Positions 7,917-16,518 of a stretch of 41,086 bases of DNA are shown here, piece after piece. Every line of letters begins with the position of its first letter. Position 1 is the first letter of the stretch. The position numbers and the translations under genes are program-made. Origin of the DNA: Gallionella sp. (GTDB taxonomy: Bacteria > Pseudomonadota > Gammaproteobacteria > Burkholderiales > Gallionellaceae). The notes under the pieces were generated by a model. The model did not search any database. It saw nothing but the letters and a program-made list of their open reading frames with translations, and was not told the origin of the DNA. The DNA lies in the NCBI GenBank assembly GCA_030653355.1, contig JAURZN010000058.1:1-41086 (forward strand), given 5' to 3'.

Positions 7917-9866
7917 ATGAATATCCTTTACGAAGAAGACGGCAGTTTTAAGGTCGGCAGCATCATGACCGACAATACCACCTCATTACAGATCGAGAGC
8001 CTGTCCGGCAAACGCAGCAAGATCAAGGCAGCCAACGTGATGCTGCACTTCACCCAGCCGGATATGGCCGACTTTATTCCTCAGGCCGAGACGCTGGCAG
8101 CCGACATCGATGTGGAATTCCTGTGGGAATGTTGCCCGCCGGAAGAATTTGGCTTCGAGCAAATCGCCACGGAATATTACGGACACAAGCCGAGTTCGCT
8201 GGAAGCTGCGGCCGCACTGATACGCCTGCATGGCGCGCCGGTCTATTTCCACAAGAAAGGTCGTGGCCGCTATCGCGCCGCGCCGCCGGAAATACTGAAA
8301 GCTGCGCTCGCGGGCGCCGAAAAGAAGCGCCTGGCGCTAGCACTGCAAACCCGTTACACAGAACAACTCGTCAACTTCGAATTGCCTGCCGAGTTCGCCG
8401 ACCACATCAAACCACTGCTCTACAATCCGGATCGCAACACGCTGGAAGTCAAGGCGCTGGAAGCCGCCTGCGCCGCCACGCATATTTCTGCCGCGCATCT
8501 GTTGCATCGCTGCGGCGCGCTGCCTTCCACGCAGGATTATCATCTGCAAAAATTTCTGTTTGAGAATTTCCCCAAAGGCACCGGTTTTCCTGCTATCGAA
8601 CTGAGCAACTGGGATGAATTGCCGATGGGCGCGTCCAATGCCTTCAGCATAGACGATGCCACCACCACGGAAATCGATGATGCCTTCTCGGTGGACAAAC
8701 AGGCTAACGGCAACTGGCGCATCGGCGTGCATATCGCCGCCCCCGCCCTGGGCATGCCGCGCGACTCGGAGGGCGACAAACTCGCTGCCTCACGACTTTC
8801 CACGGTGTACATGCCGGGCGGAAAAATCACCATGCTGCCGGACAGCGTCGTTGAGGTCTTCACGCTGACAGCCGATCGCGTCTGCCCCGCGCTATCGATG
8901 TACATCGAAGTCGATGCAGACACGCTGGAGATACTCAACTACGAGAGCCGCGTCGAACGTGTGCACATTGCGGCGAATCTGCGTCACGACACGCTGGAAC
9001 CGCTGTTCAACGAAGCAACGCTGGCCGAGGAAAAGCTCGATTACCCTTATGCTAATGAGTTGACACTGCTATGGCATCTGGTTCAAAAAATGGAAGCCGG
9101 ACGCGGCAAGTCCGACAACAACATGCAGCTGGACTACAACTTTCATATCGAGGACGATAAAGTCAGCATCACCACCCGCCGTCGCGGTTCGCCGATAGAC
9201 AAGGTGGTTTCCGAGCTGATGATTCTGGTGAATTGCGAATGGGGCAAACATCTGGCCGAGCATGGCTTCCCGGGCATCTACCGCACCCAGCAGGGTGGCA
9301 AGGTCAGGATGAGCACGGTTGCCGCCCCTCATCAGGGCCTGGGCGTGGCGCAATATATGTGGTCCAGTTCGCCTTTGCGCCGCTATGTGGACATGGTAAA
9401 CCAGCGCCAGATCATCGCCATGTTGCGCGACGAAGCCGCGCCGTACCCCAAGAACGACACCGCGCTGTATGCCACGATGCGCGACTTCGATACCATGTAC
9501 AGCATCTACAACGACTTCCAGCGCAACATGGAACGCTACTGGTGCTTGCGCTGGCTGCAACAGGAAAACATCGACGAGTTTGAAGCGACCGTGATACGCG
9601 AAAATCTGGTCAGAATGAGCGGCATTCCGCTGGTATTCCGCGCCCCTTCCCTGCCCGATAAGCTGCCTGCCCATACCCGCGTGCAACTCGCCGTGACGGG
9701 GGTAGATCTGATCGATCTGTCGTTGCAGACACGTTATGTCGCCACGCTCGCCACCGGCGATGGCATCGAAACCGAAGAAGATGCTGCTGAACTGGAACAA
9801 ACATCCGCCGAAGCGAGCGTAACCGTCGAAACGCCGCTGGCGCCCGCCGGGGAAACCGCTTGCTAG
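7917..9866 (+). CDS. RNase II-family exoribonuclease (RNB domain)
   Basis: A 649-residue nuclease, expected to degrade RNA from the 3' end. The RNB domain occupies roughly residues 220-540 and starts with the acidic cluster IDDATTTEIDDA (D246, D247, D254, D255), which binds the catalytic Mg2+ in this family. A shorter OB-like C-terminal part follows. The N-terminal third has no classical pair of cold-shock domains, so it is neither a typical E. coli Rnb nor RNase R; it resembles the shorter bacterial RNase II-type branch. The start at 7917 is the first ATG; a TTG four codons upstream is also in frame. The tonB-like gene begins within its last codons. Confidence 0.85.
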   Translation: MNILYEEDGSFKVGSIMTDNTTSLQIESLSGKRSKIKAANVMLHFTQPDMADFIPQAETLAADIDVEFLWECCPPEEFGFEQIATEYYGHKPSSLEAAAALIRLHGAPVYFHKKGRGRYRAAPPEILKAALAGAEKKRLALALQTRYTEQLVNFELPAEFADHIKPLLYNPDRNTLEVKALEAACAATHISAAHLLHRCGALPSTQDYHLQKFLFENFPKGTGFPAIELSNWDELPMGASNAFSIDDATTTEIDDAFSVDKQANGNWRIGVHIAAPALGMPRDSEGDKLAASRLSTVYMPGGKITMLPDSVVEVFTLTADRVCPALSMYIEVDADTLEILNYESRVERVHIAANLRHDTLEPLFNEATLAEEKLDYPYANELTLLWHLVQKMEAGRGKSDNNMQLDYNFHIEDDKVSITTRRRGSPIDKVVSELMILVNCEWGKHLAEHGFPGIYRTQQGGKVRMSTVAAPHQGLGVAQYMWSSSPLRRYVDMVNQRQIIAMLRDEAAPYPKNDTALYATMRDFDTMYSIYNDFQRNMERYWCLRWLQQENIDEFEATVIRENLVRMSGIPLVFRAPSLPDKLPAHTRVQLAVTGVDLIDLSLQTRYVATLATGDGIETEEDAAELEQTSAEASVTVETPLAPAGETAC

Positions 9867-10705
9867 ACACGCTGAAATCGGGCATTTCGCTGGCGATGGT
9901 TTTTTCCGTCGCACTGCACGCGTTCGCCCTGTTCGGCATCACACTGGTATTGCCCGAACCGCGCAATGCGGCGGACATCATGCAGCCGCTGCATGTGGTG
10001 CTGGTCAACAGCAAGTCGAGATCCCGTCCTCTTCAGGCCGACGCATTGGCCCAGGCTAATCTGGACGGCGGCGGAAACACCGAGCAAGACCGTCAGGCCA
10101 AGACCATGCTGCCGAACACCCCCGATGAACAGCAAATTTCGCCCGAGCAAATTGCGAGGAAAGTGGCACATCTGGAAAAAGAAACCCGGCGCGTGCTGAC
10201 CGCGCCTAATAGCGATTACCAGCTGAATCAGCCGCAACCCAAGAAGCAGCAATACAACGACACCGCCGACGATCTGGTGCAACGCAGCCTGGAAATCGCC
10301 CGACTGGAAGCGCAAATCAATAAGAACAATGATTTTTATCAAAAACTTCCACGACGGAAATTTATCGGTGCACGCACCCAGGAATACCGTTTCGCGCAAT
10401 ACATCGAGGACTGGCGCGTCAAGGTGGAACGCATCGGCAACCTGAACTACCCGGAGCAGGCACGGCGCGAACAACTCTACGGAAAATTGCAGCTCAGCGT
10501 CTCCATCAGGGCGGACGGCAGCATCGAGAACATCGAAGTCAGCCGTTCTTCCGGGCATCGCATTCTGGATGCGGCGGCGATGCGCATCGTCAAACTCGCT
10601 GGGCCTTTTTCCCCGCTCCCCCCCAGCATCACCAAGGACATAGACATCCTGACCATCACCCGCACCTGGTCATTCACGCCATCCGATAAACTGGAAAGCG
10701 AATAA
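9860..10705 (+). CDS. tonB: TonB-like energy transducer
   Basis: A 281-residue inner-membrane protein predicted to transmit proton-motive force to outer-membrane receptors. One N-terminal membrane anchor (about residues 12-34) is followed by a long charged, Gln/Asn-rich periplasmic spacer and a C-terminal TonB domain from about residue 190 (YPEQARREQLYGKLQLSVSI ... SSGHRILDAAAMRIV). Start: a TTG at 9860 overlaps the RNase stop; an ATG at 9896 would leave only a shortened anchor, so the TTG is preferred. No exbB or exbD is adjacent, so it would use proteins encoded elsewhere. The following four genes suggest metal uptake as its job. Confidence 0.82.
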   Translation: MLDTLKSGISLAMVFSVALHAFALFGITLVLPEPRNAADIMQPLHVVLVNSKSRSRPLQADALAQANLDGGGNTEQDRQAKTMLPNTPDEQQISPEQIARKVAHLEKETRRVLTAPNSDYQLNQPQPKKQQYNDTADDLVQRSLEIARLEAQINKNNDFYQKLPRRKFIGARTQEYRFAQYIEDWRVKVERIGNLNYPEQARREQLYGKLQLSVSIRADGSIENIEVSRSSGHRILDAAAMRIVKLAGPFSPLPPSITKDIDILTITRTWSFTPSDKLESE

Positions 10706-10745
10706 GTGCTTGTCCGGTATCGTTTTGTTGGTTAAAGTGCGCGCC

Positions 10746-11048
10746 ATGCGTCATTCACTATTTGCCAGATTCCTGCTGATTTTTGCCCTGCTGTTCGCGC
10801 AGCTGGGCGGTCTGACGCATGGCATATCGCATACGCTGGCTGACCAGTCACAGGACCAATCTCTGCCGCATGACAAGCACTGCGACCTGTGCGCAGCATA
10901 CGCGCAACTAGGCAGCGCAATCGGTAGCAACACCCTCCATTTCTCGCCGGTCGACAGTCAGGAAACACGGCTACACCCGCTTTTTACTGCCAGCACTTCC
11001 GTCTCCTTCAGCGCCTTCTCGGCGCGCGCCCCGCCCTACTCCGCATAA
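10746..11048 (+). CDS. DUF2946-like small membrane protein
   Basis: A 100-residue protein with one hydrophobic N-terminal segment (about residues 7-25, signal or anchor) and a His/Cys patch HDKHCDLCAAYAQLG near residues 41-55, the hallmark of DUF2946. The His and Cys residues could bind a metal ion. Members of this family commonly precede metal-related outer-membrane receptors, which fits the beta-barrel gene and znuA/znuB just downstream. The ATG at 10746 is used; earlier in-frame TTG and GTG codons would add a short, poorly structured extension. The function is not established experimentally. Confidence 0.7.
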   Translation: MRHSLFARFLLIFALLFAQLGGLTHGISHTLADQSQDQSLPHDKHCDLCAAYAQLGSAIGSNTLHFSPVDSQETRLHPLFTASTSVSFSAFSARAPPYSA

Positions 11049-11067
11049 ATTATCTCTTTCCAACACG

Positions 11068-11095
11068 CTACGAGCTACCGGCTACGAGCTGAGAT
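11068..11095. repeat. Short degenerate 7-base periodic tract
   Basis: Four consecutive heptamers: CTACGAG, CTACCGG, CTACGAG, CTGAGAT. Units one and three are identical. The tract lies in the 67-base gap between the DUF2946 gene and the beta-barrel gene, ending just before the ribosome-binding region. Confidence 0.7.
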
Positions 11096-11115
11096 TTTCT
11101 ATTGCGGAGAAAAAA

Positions 11116-12462
11116 ATGTTCAAGAAAACCTATTTGAGCGCTGCACTGACCGTGCTGTTAAGCCATTCGTTCGCCGCATCCGCCGCGAACGACCCTGATC
11201 TGCAAGCCATTCGCGAGCAAATTCAGCAATTAAAACAAAGTTATGAGCAACGCATCACTCAGCTCGAACAGCGTTTAGCACAGGCCGAGGCCGACAGCCG
11301 TGTGCCGGTTCAGGCACAGCCCGCCGCGCAAGCCGCGAGCGAAAGTGCATTTAACCCGGCCATCTTACTGGTACTGGGCGGCACATACGGGCAACTCCAA
11401 CAGAACCCCGATGTCCCAGCCACCGGCTTCGCCATGAGCGCCCATCCTGGCCACAGCCAAGGATTCAATCTCGGCGAATCCGAATTGAGCATTGCTGCCA
11501 ATATCGACCCCGACTATCGCGGTGTCGCCACCCTGGCACTCGCATCGACAGGCGGCGTGTCGGTGGAAAACGCTTTCGTGCAAACTTCCGCAAATGGCCT
11601 CAAACTCAAATTTGGTCGCTATTTCTCCGGCTTGGGCTACCTCAACGAGCAGCATGCCCATATCTGGGATTTTGTCGATCAACCGCTGGTATATGCCTCG
11701 TTGTGGAACAATCAACTGGGCGAAGACGGCGTACAAATCAAATGGCTGGCACCCACCGATACCTTCATCGAAGTGGGCGCTGAGCTAGGACGCGGGCGCG
11801 GCTTTCCCGGTACGGATCGCGTGAAGAATGGCATCGGCTCCGGCGTACTGTTCGCCCATATCGGGGATGACCTCGGCGTCGAACACAGCTGGCGCGCGGG
11901 CGTATCGCTGCACCAGACCCGGCGCGTAGATGCAATCAGCACGGCTATAGCGGATTTGCCCGGCACACTAGGCGGCGTGAGCAACAGCTTCAGTGGCGAC
12001 AGCCGCACAGCCGGCATGGATTTTGTCTGGAAATACTCGCCCGACGGCAACAGCCGCAATAGTTATGTCAAAGTGCAGGGCGAATATTTCCGCCGCCGCG
12101 AAAGCGGCCTGCTGACTTACGACACCGCCGTTGCCAGCATCACCGACAGCTACAGCGTGACGCAAAGCGGCTGGTATCTGCAAGGCGTGTATCAGTTCAT
12201 GCCGCATTGGCGCAGTGGTTTACGCTATGACAGGCTGGATCCGGGTATCGCCAGCGTTGGCGCATTGAATGCGGGCAATATCATCAGCAACTACGGCTTT
12301 CAGCCCACACGCACCAGCCTGATGCTGGACTACAGCCCCAGCGAGTTTTCGCGCCTGCGTCTGCAAATGGCGCGAGACCACTCGCGACAGGGCCTGCCTG
12401 ACCATCAGTTCTTCGTGCAATACATCATGAGTCTGGGCGCGCACGGCGCACACTCGTATTAA
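11116..12462 (+). CDS. Outer-membrane beta-barrel protein with coiled-coil N-terminus
   Basis: A 448-residue predicted outer-membrane protein. A signal peptide ends near residue 23. Residues 28-57 form a coiled coil (EQIQQLKQSYEQRITQLEQRLAQAEAD), followed by an Ala/Gln/Pro linker and a barrel of alternating beta segments ending in a C-terminal aromatic (HGAHSY). It is too short for a TonB-dependent receptor and has no plug domain, so passive porin-like transport is more likely. Position between a DUF2946 gene and znuA/znuB suggests passage of zinc or another metal. The coiled coil may contact peptidoglycan or trimerise, as in other porins. Confidence 0.72.
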   Translation: MFKKTYLSAALTVLLSHSFAASAANDPDLQAIREQIQQLKQSYEQRITQLEQRLAQAEADSRVPVQAQPAAQAASESAFNPAILLVLGGTYGQLQQNPDVPATGFAMSAHPGHSQGFNLGESELSIAANIDPDYRGVATLALASTGGVSVENAFVQTSANGLKLKFGRYFSGLGYLNEQHAHIWDFVDQPLVYASLWNNQLGEDGVQIKWLAPTDTFIEVGAELGRGRGFPGTDRVKNGIGSGVLFAHIGDDLGVEHSWRAGVSLHQTRRVDAISTAIADLPGTLGGVSNSFSGDSRTAGMDFVWKYSPDGNSRNSYVKVQGEYFRRRESGLLTYDTAVASITDSYSVTQSGWYLQGVYQFMPHWRSGLRYDRLDPGIASVGALNAGNIISNYGFQPTRTSLMLDYSPSEFSRLRLQMARDHSRQGLPDHQFFVQYIMSLGAHGAHSY

Positions 12463-12472
12463 GGAAAATATC

Positions 12473-13360
12473 ATGAATAAATTTCTGTTCCTGACACTCT
12501 TGTTTTTCAGCACCGCCAGCCACGCCGCCCTCAACGTGTTCGCCTGCGAACCGGAGTGGGCGGCGCTTACCCGGCTGCTCGCGGGCGATAAAGCCAGCCT
12601 GTACACCGCCACTAGCGCGCTGCAAGACCCGCACCGCGTGGAAGCCCGCCCCAGCCTGATCGCCCGCGCCCGCCGCGCCGACCTGCTGATCTGTACCGGC
12701 GCCGGACTGGAAACCGCCTGGCTGCCGGTAATCGTGCGCGAATCCGGCAACGCCGCGATACGCCCGGGTAGCAACGGTTATTTTGAAGCCGCCCGCTACG
12801 TGCAGATGCTGGAAATTCCCACACGCCTGGATCGCAGCGACGGTGATGTGCATGCCGCAGGCAATCCGCATATCCAGACCGATGCACGCAATTTTTTACC
12901 CGTAGCCGATGCGCTAAGCCAACGCCTGATCTTGCTCGACCCGGCCAACACCGGCTATTACCGGCAACAACTTGCGACCTTCAACCAGCAATGGCGTGAC
13001 GCGATTGCCAAGTGGGAAAAACAGGCTGCGCCGCTCAAGGGTATCTCCATCGTCGCGCAGCACCGTGGCTTCCCCTATTTGAACAACTGGCTGGGGCTGA
13101 AACAAGTCGCAGAACTCGAAGCCAGGCCCGGCATGGAACCCAGTGCCGCACATCTGAGCCGTGTGCTGAACGAACTGCAACAGGCCAAAATGGTGCTGCG
13201 CGCCGCCTATCAGGATGAACGTCCTTCGGCATGGATAGCGGAACGCGCGCGCATCAATGCCGTGGTATTGCCCTACACGGTGGGTGGCACATCTCAGACA
13301 ATTGATTTGTTTGGATTATTTGACGATACCATCGCGCGTCTGCTGACGGGAATAAAATGA
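12473..13360 (+). CDS. znuA: Zinc-type ABC transporter substrate-binding protein (ZnuA-like)
   Basis: Periplasmic metal-binding protein of 295 residues in the cluster A-I family. A signal peptide covers about residues 1-18. Candidate metal ligands are in the expected places: H54 (QDPHRVEARP), H133 (GNPHIQTD), H197 (VAQHRGFPYL) and D278 (QTIDLF). The His/Asp-rich loop of classical ZnuA is missing, so manganese or iron cannot be excluded. It starts 11 bases after the barrel gene behind an AAGGAAA ribosome-binding site, and its end overlaps the permease start by four bases. Confidence 0.85.
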   Translation: MNKFLFLTLLFFSTASHAALNVFACEPEWAALTRLLAGDKASLYTATSALQDPHRVEARPSLIARARRADLLICTGAGLETAWLPVIVRESGNAAIRPGSNGYFEAARYVQMLEIPTRLDRSDGDVHAAGNPHIQTDARNFLPVADALSQRLILLDPANTGYYRQQLATFNQQWRDAIAKWEKQAAPLKGISIVAQHRGFPYLNNWLGLKQVAELEARPGMEPSAAHLSRVLNELQQAKMVLRAAYQDERPSAWIAERARINAVVLPYTVGGTSQTIDLFGLFDDTIARLLTGIK

Positions 13361-14100
13361 ACCCGATCGAACTCGACATCTTGATTCCGGCCTTCCTGGC
13401 CGGGCTGCTGGTGCTGACCACCCATATTCCGCTGGGCATGAAAGTCATGGAACGCGGCGTGATTTTTGCCGATCTGGCCGTGGCGCAGATGGCAGGCCTG
13501 GGCATCGTACTGACCGGACTGCTGGAACTGACCGATCAGCCACTGCTGGTGCAAGGCATCGCCGTACTGAGCGCCTTGTGCGGTGCGGCCCTGCTGACCT
13601 GGATAGAACGACATCTGCCCGAGGTCAAGGAAGCCTGCATCGGGTTGACCTTCGTACTTGCCGCCAGCGGCAGCATCCTGCTGATGAGCCGCGACATACA
13701 TGCCGGAGAACACCTCAAGGACCTGCTGGCCGGCCAGATACTCTGGGTCAATCCGACCCAACTCATCGCCACCGCGCTGCTGAGCGCCGCGCTGCTGCTC
13801 GTCTGGCGCTGGAAACAGCTCAGCCACTCCGGCTTCTACGCCCTGTTCGCACTGGCGGTCACCGCCTCGGTGCAACTGGTCGGCGTGTATCTGGTGTTCG
13901 CCAGCCTGATCGTTCCGGCACTCGCCACTTATCGCATCACACAGAAACGCACGGCGTATGCGTACACCATCGGCATTGCCGGATATGCGGCAGGCCTGCT
14001 GCTCTCCGCCCGGTTCGACCTGCCAAGCGGTGCTGCAATTGTCTGGGCGATGGCCTTGGTCGGGGGGATCACCGCGCTGCTGTTAAACGCACGTCGCTAA
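13357..14100 (+). CDS. znuB: Metal ABC transporter permease (ZnuB-like)
   Basis: Integral membrane protein of 247 residues with about seven or eight hydrophobic segments, of the ABC-3 family that carries Zn2+, Mn2+ or Fe2+. The segment MERGVIFADLAVAQMAGLGIV near residues 28-48 contains the conserved loop, and GVYLVFASLIVPALAT near 180 is the usual late helix. It overlaps znuA by four bases. No ATP-binding subunit gene is next to it; the following genes are a toxin-antitoxin pair on the other strand. The ATPase must be supplied from elsewhere if the system works. Confidence 0.87.
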   Translation: MNPIELDILIPAFLAGLLVLTTHIPLGMKVMERGVIFADLAVAQMAGLGIVLTGLLELTDQPLLVQGIAVLSALCGAALLTWIERHLPEVKEACIGLTFVLAASGSILLMSRDIHAGEHLKDLLAGQILWVNPTQLIATALLSAALLLVWRWKQLSHSGFYALFALAVTASVQLVGVYLVFASLIVPALATYRITQKRTAYAYTIGIAGYAAGLLLSARFDLPSGAAIVWAMALVGGITALLLNARR

Positions 14101-14492
14101 ATCTGTTCACCTACGCTCGCAGATGCGTTTAACCAGCTCAGCAACTCAGCTACCGGATGCACCCATTTCGCGAGCCGCTGCCGCACAGTTCCCAGTCGTT
14201 CTTCGCTAATCGCGCCGATGTAGCCAAGCAATAGCGAACCATCCAGCACAGCCAGCCGCGATAGCCGTAACACACTCGGCACTTTCAGACCAGAGTTGAC
14301 GAAATCGATATCGGTTGGGGAAATAATTTCATCGAGATCAGTTTCGGCCTGATGCTCTTGTGAAGACACCATGCACACCAGCCAATCATCAAAACGTGAA
14401 GCTTGCCGCAACATGAGTACGGGGCGCAGTTTGGTTGCAGAAAGATCGGTATAGGGAAAAGGCGTAAGAACGATTTGCCCCGCCCGTTTCAT
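14097..14492 (-). CDS. MazF/PemK-like toxin of a toxin-antitoxin pair
   Basis: A 131-residue protein starting with the PemK/MazF pattern: GQIVLTPFPYTDLSATKLRPVLML near the N-terminus, then a central beta-rich region and SRLAVLD. Family members are ribosome-independent mRNA endonucleases. The start at 14492 (ATG) overlaps the antitoxin stop by four bases; a GTG two codons upstream is also possible. It converges with znuB and overlaps the end of that gene by four bases on the opposite strand. The C-terminus is longer than in classical MazF. Confidence 0.8.
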   Translation of the reverse strand: MKRAGQIVLTPFPYTDLSATKLRPVLMLRQASRFDDWLVCMVSSQEHQAETDLDEIISPTDIDFVNSGLKVPSVLRLSRLAVLDGSLLLGYIGAISEERLGTVRQRLAKWVHPVAELLSWLNASASVGEQI

Positions 14493-14728
14493 TTCCACTG
14501 TTCCCGCAAGTCGGCTCGCGTGTAGGTGACAGACTCATCTTCCATACCACGCAGTGCCTGACGCATGGATAATTCAGAAAACTCGGCATCCGTCCATTCA
14601 AGGTGAGGTGGCGATTTGTTGGTTGACGCACCGCAACGTGCAGCAAGAAATTCGACAAAATCAAAAACCTCTACCTGCTTATCGCGCGGCAGTGATTCCA
14701 ACCTGTTGATTAATTCTGCGTAGCCCAT
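14489..14728 (-). CDS. Antitoxin partner of the MazF/PemK-like toxin
   Basis: A small acidic protein of 79 residues directly upstream of the toxin gene and overlapping it by four bases. The N-terminal helix region (AELINRLESLPRDKQVEVFDFVEFLAARCG) resembles DUF2281-type antitoxins, and the C-terminal half (MRQALRGMEDESVTYTRADL) would wrap the toxin. No clear DNA-binding fold is visible. Identification rests on gene order and on this helix pattern. A ribosome-binding site GAGG lies upstream of the ATG. Confidence 0.72.
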   Translation of the reverse strand: MGYAELINRLESLPRDKQVEVFDFVEFLAARCGASTNKSPPHLEWTDAEFSELSMRQALRGMEDESVTYTRADLREQWK

Positions 14729-14767
14729 TACACACCTCGCTTGGGTTTATAAAATTTTGATGCGGAA

Positions 14768-14797
14768 AGTATAACGCGAATAGCAAGAAATCGTTAA
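14768..14797 (-). promoter_or_regulatory. Possible promoter of the toxin-antitoxin pair
   Basis: On the minus strand, TTAACG (14797-14792), an 18-base spacer and TATACT (14773-14768) form a sigma70-like promoter about 40 bases upstream of the antitoxin start. Confidence 0.4.
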
Positions 14798-14980
14798 TTA
14801 CGTCGAAGTTGCACAGGGTGCAACGCAGCTCATCACCAAACGAATTTCAGTTAAGGGACAGATGCGACGGGTGTTAGCTAGGCTACAATGCGCGCCTTAG
14901 GCTTTGCGAGTTATTTTCCACTGGGAGAGATAGCTGCCCAAACCGCTTGCCACTTACGACTCACCATGCACCATAAAAAC

Positions 14981-15775
14981 ATGACTGACAAATACGCCGT
15001 CATCGGCAACCCCGTTTCGCACAGCAAGTCGCCCCTTATTCACGCTCTGTTTGCACAACAGACCGGACAGGATATTTCCTACGAAGCCATCGAAGCGCCG
15101 CTGGACGGCTTCGCCGCCACCATAGACCGGCTGCGCAAAGAAGGTTACAAGGGTTGCAACGTCACCGTGCCGTTCAAGTTTGAGGCATTTAACTGCGCTG
15201 CTGAATTGAGCGAACGGGCGCAGACGGCACAGGCGGTAAACACCCTGAGTTGCGAAGGTGAAAGACTCATCGGCGACAACACAGATGGCGCAGGACTGGT
15301 ACGCGACATCGAACAGAATCGTGGCGTGACGCTGCAAGGCAGGCGGGTACTGCTGATGGGCGCGGGCGGAGCATCTTACGGCGTAGTGTTACCGCTGCTC
15401 ACCGCTGGCGCCACGATTACCATCGCCAACCGTACCGCCAGCAAGGCCGTCGAACTGGCTGCGAAATTTTCAGGTGTAACAGGCGGCAGTTATGAGGATT
15501 TGGCGGGTATGCAATTCGATGTCGTCATCAACGCCACTTCCGCCGGATTAGCCGACAGTGCCGTGCCATTGCCGGATGGGATTTTCGCCCCCGGTGCGCT
15601 GGCCTACGACATGATGTACGGCCGCGAGACGCCGTTCATGGCGTTCGCGCGTGCACAAGGCGCAATGGTCGCGGATGGTCTGGGCATGCTGGTCGAACAG
15701 GCCGCCGAGGCATTTTACATCTGGCGCGGCGTTCGGCCCGAGACTGCGCCCGTCATCGCGGCGCTGCGAGGATAA
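14981..15775 (+). CDS. aroE: Shikimate dehydrogenase
   Basis: NADP-dependent reduction of 3-dehydroshikimate in aromatic amino acid synthesis. Predicted 264 residues. Conserved features: YAVIGNPVSHSKSPLIH at the N-terminus, the catalytic lysine in NVTVPFK, the DNTDGAG substrate motif near residue 104, the nucleotide-binding GAGGASYGV near 133 and the NRTASK motif that selects NADP. The ATG at 14981 gives the usual N-terminus; in-frame ATGs upstream would add up to 31 unconserved residues. mtgA follows after three bases, so the two are cotranscribed. Confidence 0.95.
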   Translation: MTDKYAVIGNPVSHSKSPLIHALFAQQTGQDISYEAIEAPLDGFAATIDRLRKEGYKGCNVTVPFKFEAFNCAAELSERAQTAQAVNTLSCEGERLIGDNTDGAGLVRDIEQNRGVTLQGRRVLLMGAGGASYGVVLPLLTAGATITIANRTASKAVELAAKFSGVTGGSYEDLAGMQFDVVINATSAGLADSAVPLPDGIFAPGALAYDMMYGRETPFMAFARAQGAMVADGLGMLVEQAAEAFYIWRGVRPETAPVIAALRG

Positions 15776-15778
15776 ATA

Positions 15779-16474
15779 TTGAAAACACTCTGGGGATGGT
15801 TGTGGCGCGGCATTGCCGCATTGTTTATCTTGCTGCTGATTTATCAACTGTGGATATTTGCCCATGTACTCTGGTGGATCAAATTCAATCCGTCCACCAG
15901 CGCCTTCATGCAAGACCGTCTGGAGCTGATGCAGGATAAGAATCCCGACGCCGAGCTCAAGCATAAGTGGGTGCCCTACGCGAAAATCTCCAACAATCTC
16001 AAGCGCGCCCTGATCGCCTCGGAGGACGCCAAATTTGTCGATCATGAAGGCTTCGACTGGGAAGGCATACAGAAAGCCTACGAGAAGAACCTGAAGAAGG
16101 GCAGGATCGTCGCGGGCGGCTCCACCATCAGTCAGCAACTCGCCAAGAATCTGTTCCTGTCCGGGCGGCGCTCGCCTTTCCGCAAACTGGAAGAGGCGGC
16201 GATCACCGTGATGATGGAGGCGGTGATGGACAAACGCCGCATCTTCGAGATTTACCTCAACGTGATCGAATGGGGCAATGGCGTATTCGGCGCGGAAGCC
16301 GCCGCACGCCATTACTACCGCAGCAGCGCGGCACATCTCTCGCCCGCTCAGGCCGCCAAACTCGCGGCGATGGTGCCCAATCCGCGCTATTACGACAAAC
16401 ACCGTCAGGCGCGCGGCCTGATGCGCAAGACCGGCATCATCATGGCGAGGATGAACAGCGCCGAAATTCCCTGA
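15779..16474 (+). CDS. mtgA: Monofunctional peptidoglycan glycosyltransferase
   Basis: GT51 enzyme of 231 residues that polymerises lipid II into glycan strands without a transpeptidase domain. One N-terminal membrane anchor (about residues 12-34) is followed by the catalytic domain with E82 in the SEDAKFVDHEG motif, the GGSTISQQLAKNLFL motif near 120 and KRRIFEIYLNVIEWGNG near 150. Translation begins at a TTG three bases after the aroE stop; no suitable ATG precedes the anchor. The aroE-mtgA order is common in Betaproteobacteria. Confidence 0.94.
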   Translation: MKTLWGWLWRGIAALFILLLIYQLWIFAHVLWWIKFNPSTSAFMQDRLELMQDKNPDAELKHKWVPYAKISNNLKRALIASEDAKFVDHEGFDWEGIQKAYEKNLKKGRIVAGGSTISQQLAKNLFLSGRRSPFRKLEEAAITVMMEAVMDKRRIFEIYLNVIEWGNGVFGAEAAARHYYRSSAAHLSPAQAAKLAAMVPNPRYYDKHRQARGLMRKTGIIMARMNSAEIP

Positions 16475-16518
16475 GCGTCCCACAGGTGTTTTCTTTACAA
16501 TAGCGCGCTAACCCGAGA

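Noticed and set aside
10706-11115. Zur-type operator for the metal cluster
   Set aside because: I looked for a GTTATA-type palindrome before the DUF2946 and barrel genes and found none; regulation by zinc remains unproven.
15548-16483. Open frame of 311 codons on the minus strand opposite aroE and mtgA
   Set aside because: Spans the junction of two well-supported genes on the other strand and shows no domain.
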